Source: CAZHLD01 sp964533185
Lineage (GTDB): Bacteria > Acidobacteriota > Terriglobia > Acidiferrales > UBA7541
NCBI GenBank assembly: GCA_964533185.1
Contig: CAZHLD010000041.1
Span: 1 to 24,779, forward strand
Direction of reading: 5' to 3'
Length of the DNA: 24,779 nt
Positions 24,617-24,779 of this stretch are shown here, one piece after another. How positions within the stretch are numbered: the first letter of the stretch is position 1; every line of letters begins with the position of its first letter. A program made the translations under genes and the position numbers. The notes beneath the pieces were generated by a model. It had not been told where the DNA came from. It saw only the letters and a program-made list of their open reading frames with translations, and searched no databases.

Positions 24617-24779
24617 ATGGTTCTGGTGCCGATCAGGACGGCTTCGACCACCGGCTACTGCGACTGCATCTGCGGGTGCTACGAACTGGCCAGTCTGCGC
24701 GATGAAGATACCGGAAAGGGCTACTGCCCGCGGTGCGGCAAAGAACACCTGGAAATGAACCAGGGCGTTGGGCTGTCGC
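24617..24779 (+). CDS. Cys-rich small metal-binding protein, 3' truncated by window end
   Basis: The frame starting MVLVPIRTASTTGYCDCICG is open to the end of the window (54 residues seen). GGAGG at 24605-24609 lies seven bases before the ATG, an ideal spacing, which picks this frame over a competing one that starts at 24612. Six cysteines are visible: a dense C15-x-C17-x-C19-x-C21 cluster and C37-x2-C40 in YCPRCGKEH. The second pair is zinc-ribbon-like. The first cluster is tighter than a normal zinc finger and could bind a metal cluster. Family and function are unknown. Confidence 0.7.
   Translation, partial: MVLVPIRTASTTGYCDCICGCYELASLRDEDTGKGYCPRCGKEHLEMNQGVGLS

Noticed and set aside
24456..24758. 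A 100-codon plus-strand frame overlapping the Cys-rich gene
   Set aside because: It lacks an RBS and reads the Cys-rich gene out of frame. The ideal GGAGG spacing supports the 24617 frame.

Overview
The window is a GC-rich scaffold fragment with one run of 100 Ns (2067-2166). It most resembles an Acidobacteriota genome, probably a metagenome assembly. The main reason is the very large Oar-like TonB-dependent receptor with an N-terminal carboxypeptidase-regulatory-like domain. The many secreted proteins of unknown function and the SpoIIE-type and HD-GYP signalling proteins fit this. The assignment is inference. No rRNA, tRNA, CRISPR array, IS element or phage gene was recognised.

Layout. 1-3166: the tail of a cupin protein, a small hypothetical gene, an M1-like zinc peptidase running into the gap, and a secreted TPR protein emerging from its other side. 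3361-7323: a DNA-repair pair matching MrfA (DEAH helicase with DUF1998 and a four-Cys cluster) and MrfB (DEDDh exonuclease with TPR-like tail). 7443-8429: an unusual fusion of a DksA/TraR-type zinc finger to a SpoIIE/PP2C phosphatase. 8558-12596: five minus-strand genes (methyltransferase, secreted HExxH metallopeptidase, paired CBS domains, secreted protein, zinc-ribbon membrane protein). 12749-15647: an XRE regulator with a degenerate S24/LexA-like domain, a convergent hypothetical gene, a tiny secreted peptide with two identical proline-rich repeats behind an RBS-masking hairpin, and a two-gene membrane unit. 15658-20467: a hybrid histidine kinase broken by a frameshift, divergent from a REC-HD-GYP response regulator. 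20648-24211: the TonB-dependent receptor with a strong terminator and a candidate sigma-54 promoter. The window ends in a Cys-rich small protein.

The most unusual theme is short palindromic DNA inside genes. Two members of a GTAGGGGCG...CGCCCCTAC palindrome family lie inside coding sequences in the same reading phase. A third, degenerate copy supplies the stop codon of a peptidase gene. A different hairpin appears to add about 15-20 residues to a methyltransferase. Period-7 NNNTCAG arrays lie in two intergenic spaces. The second theme is the repeat-bearing secreted peptide close to an S24-like regulator, which could be a peptide signalling or precursor-peptide locus. That function is speculative.
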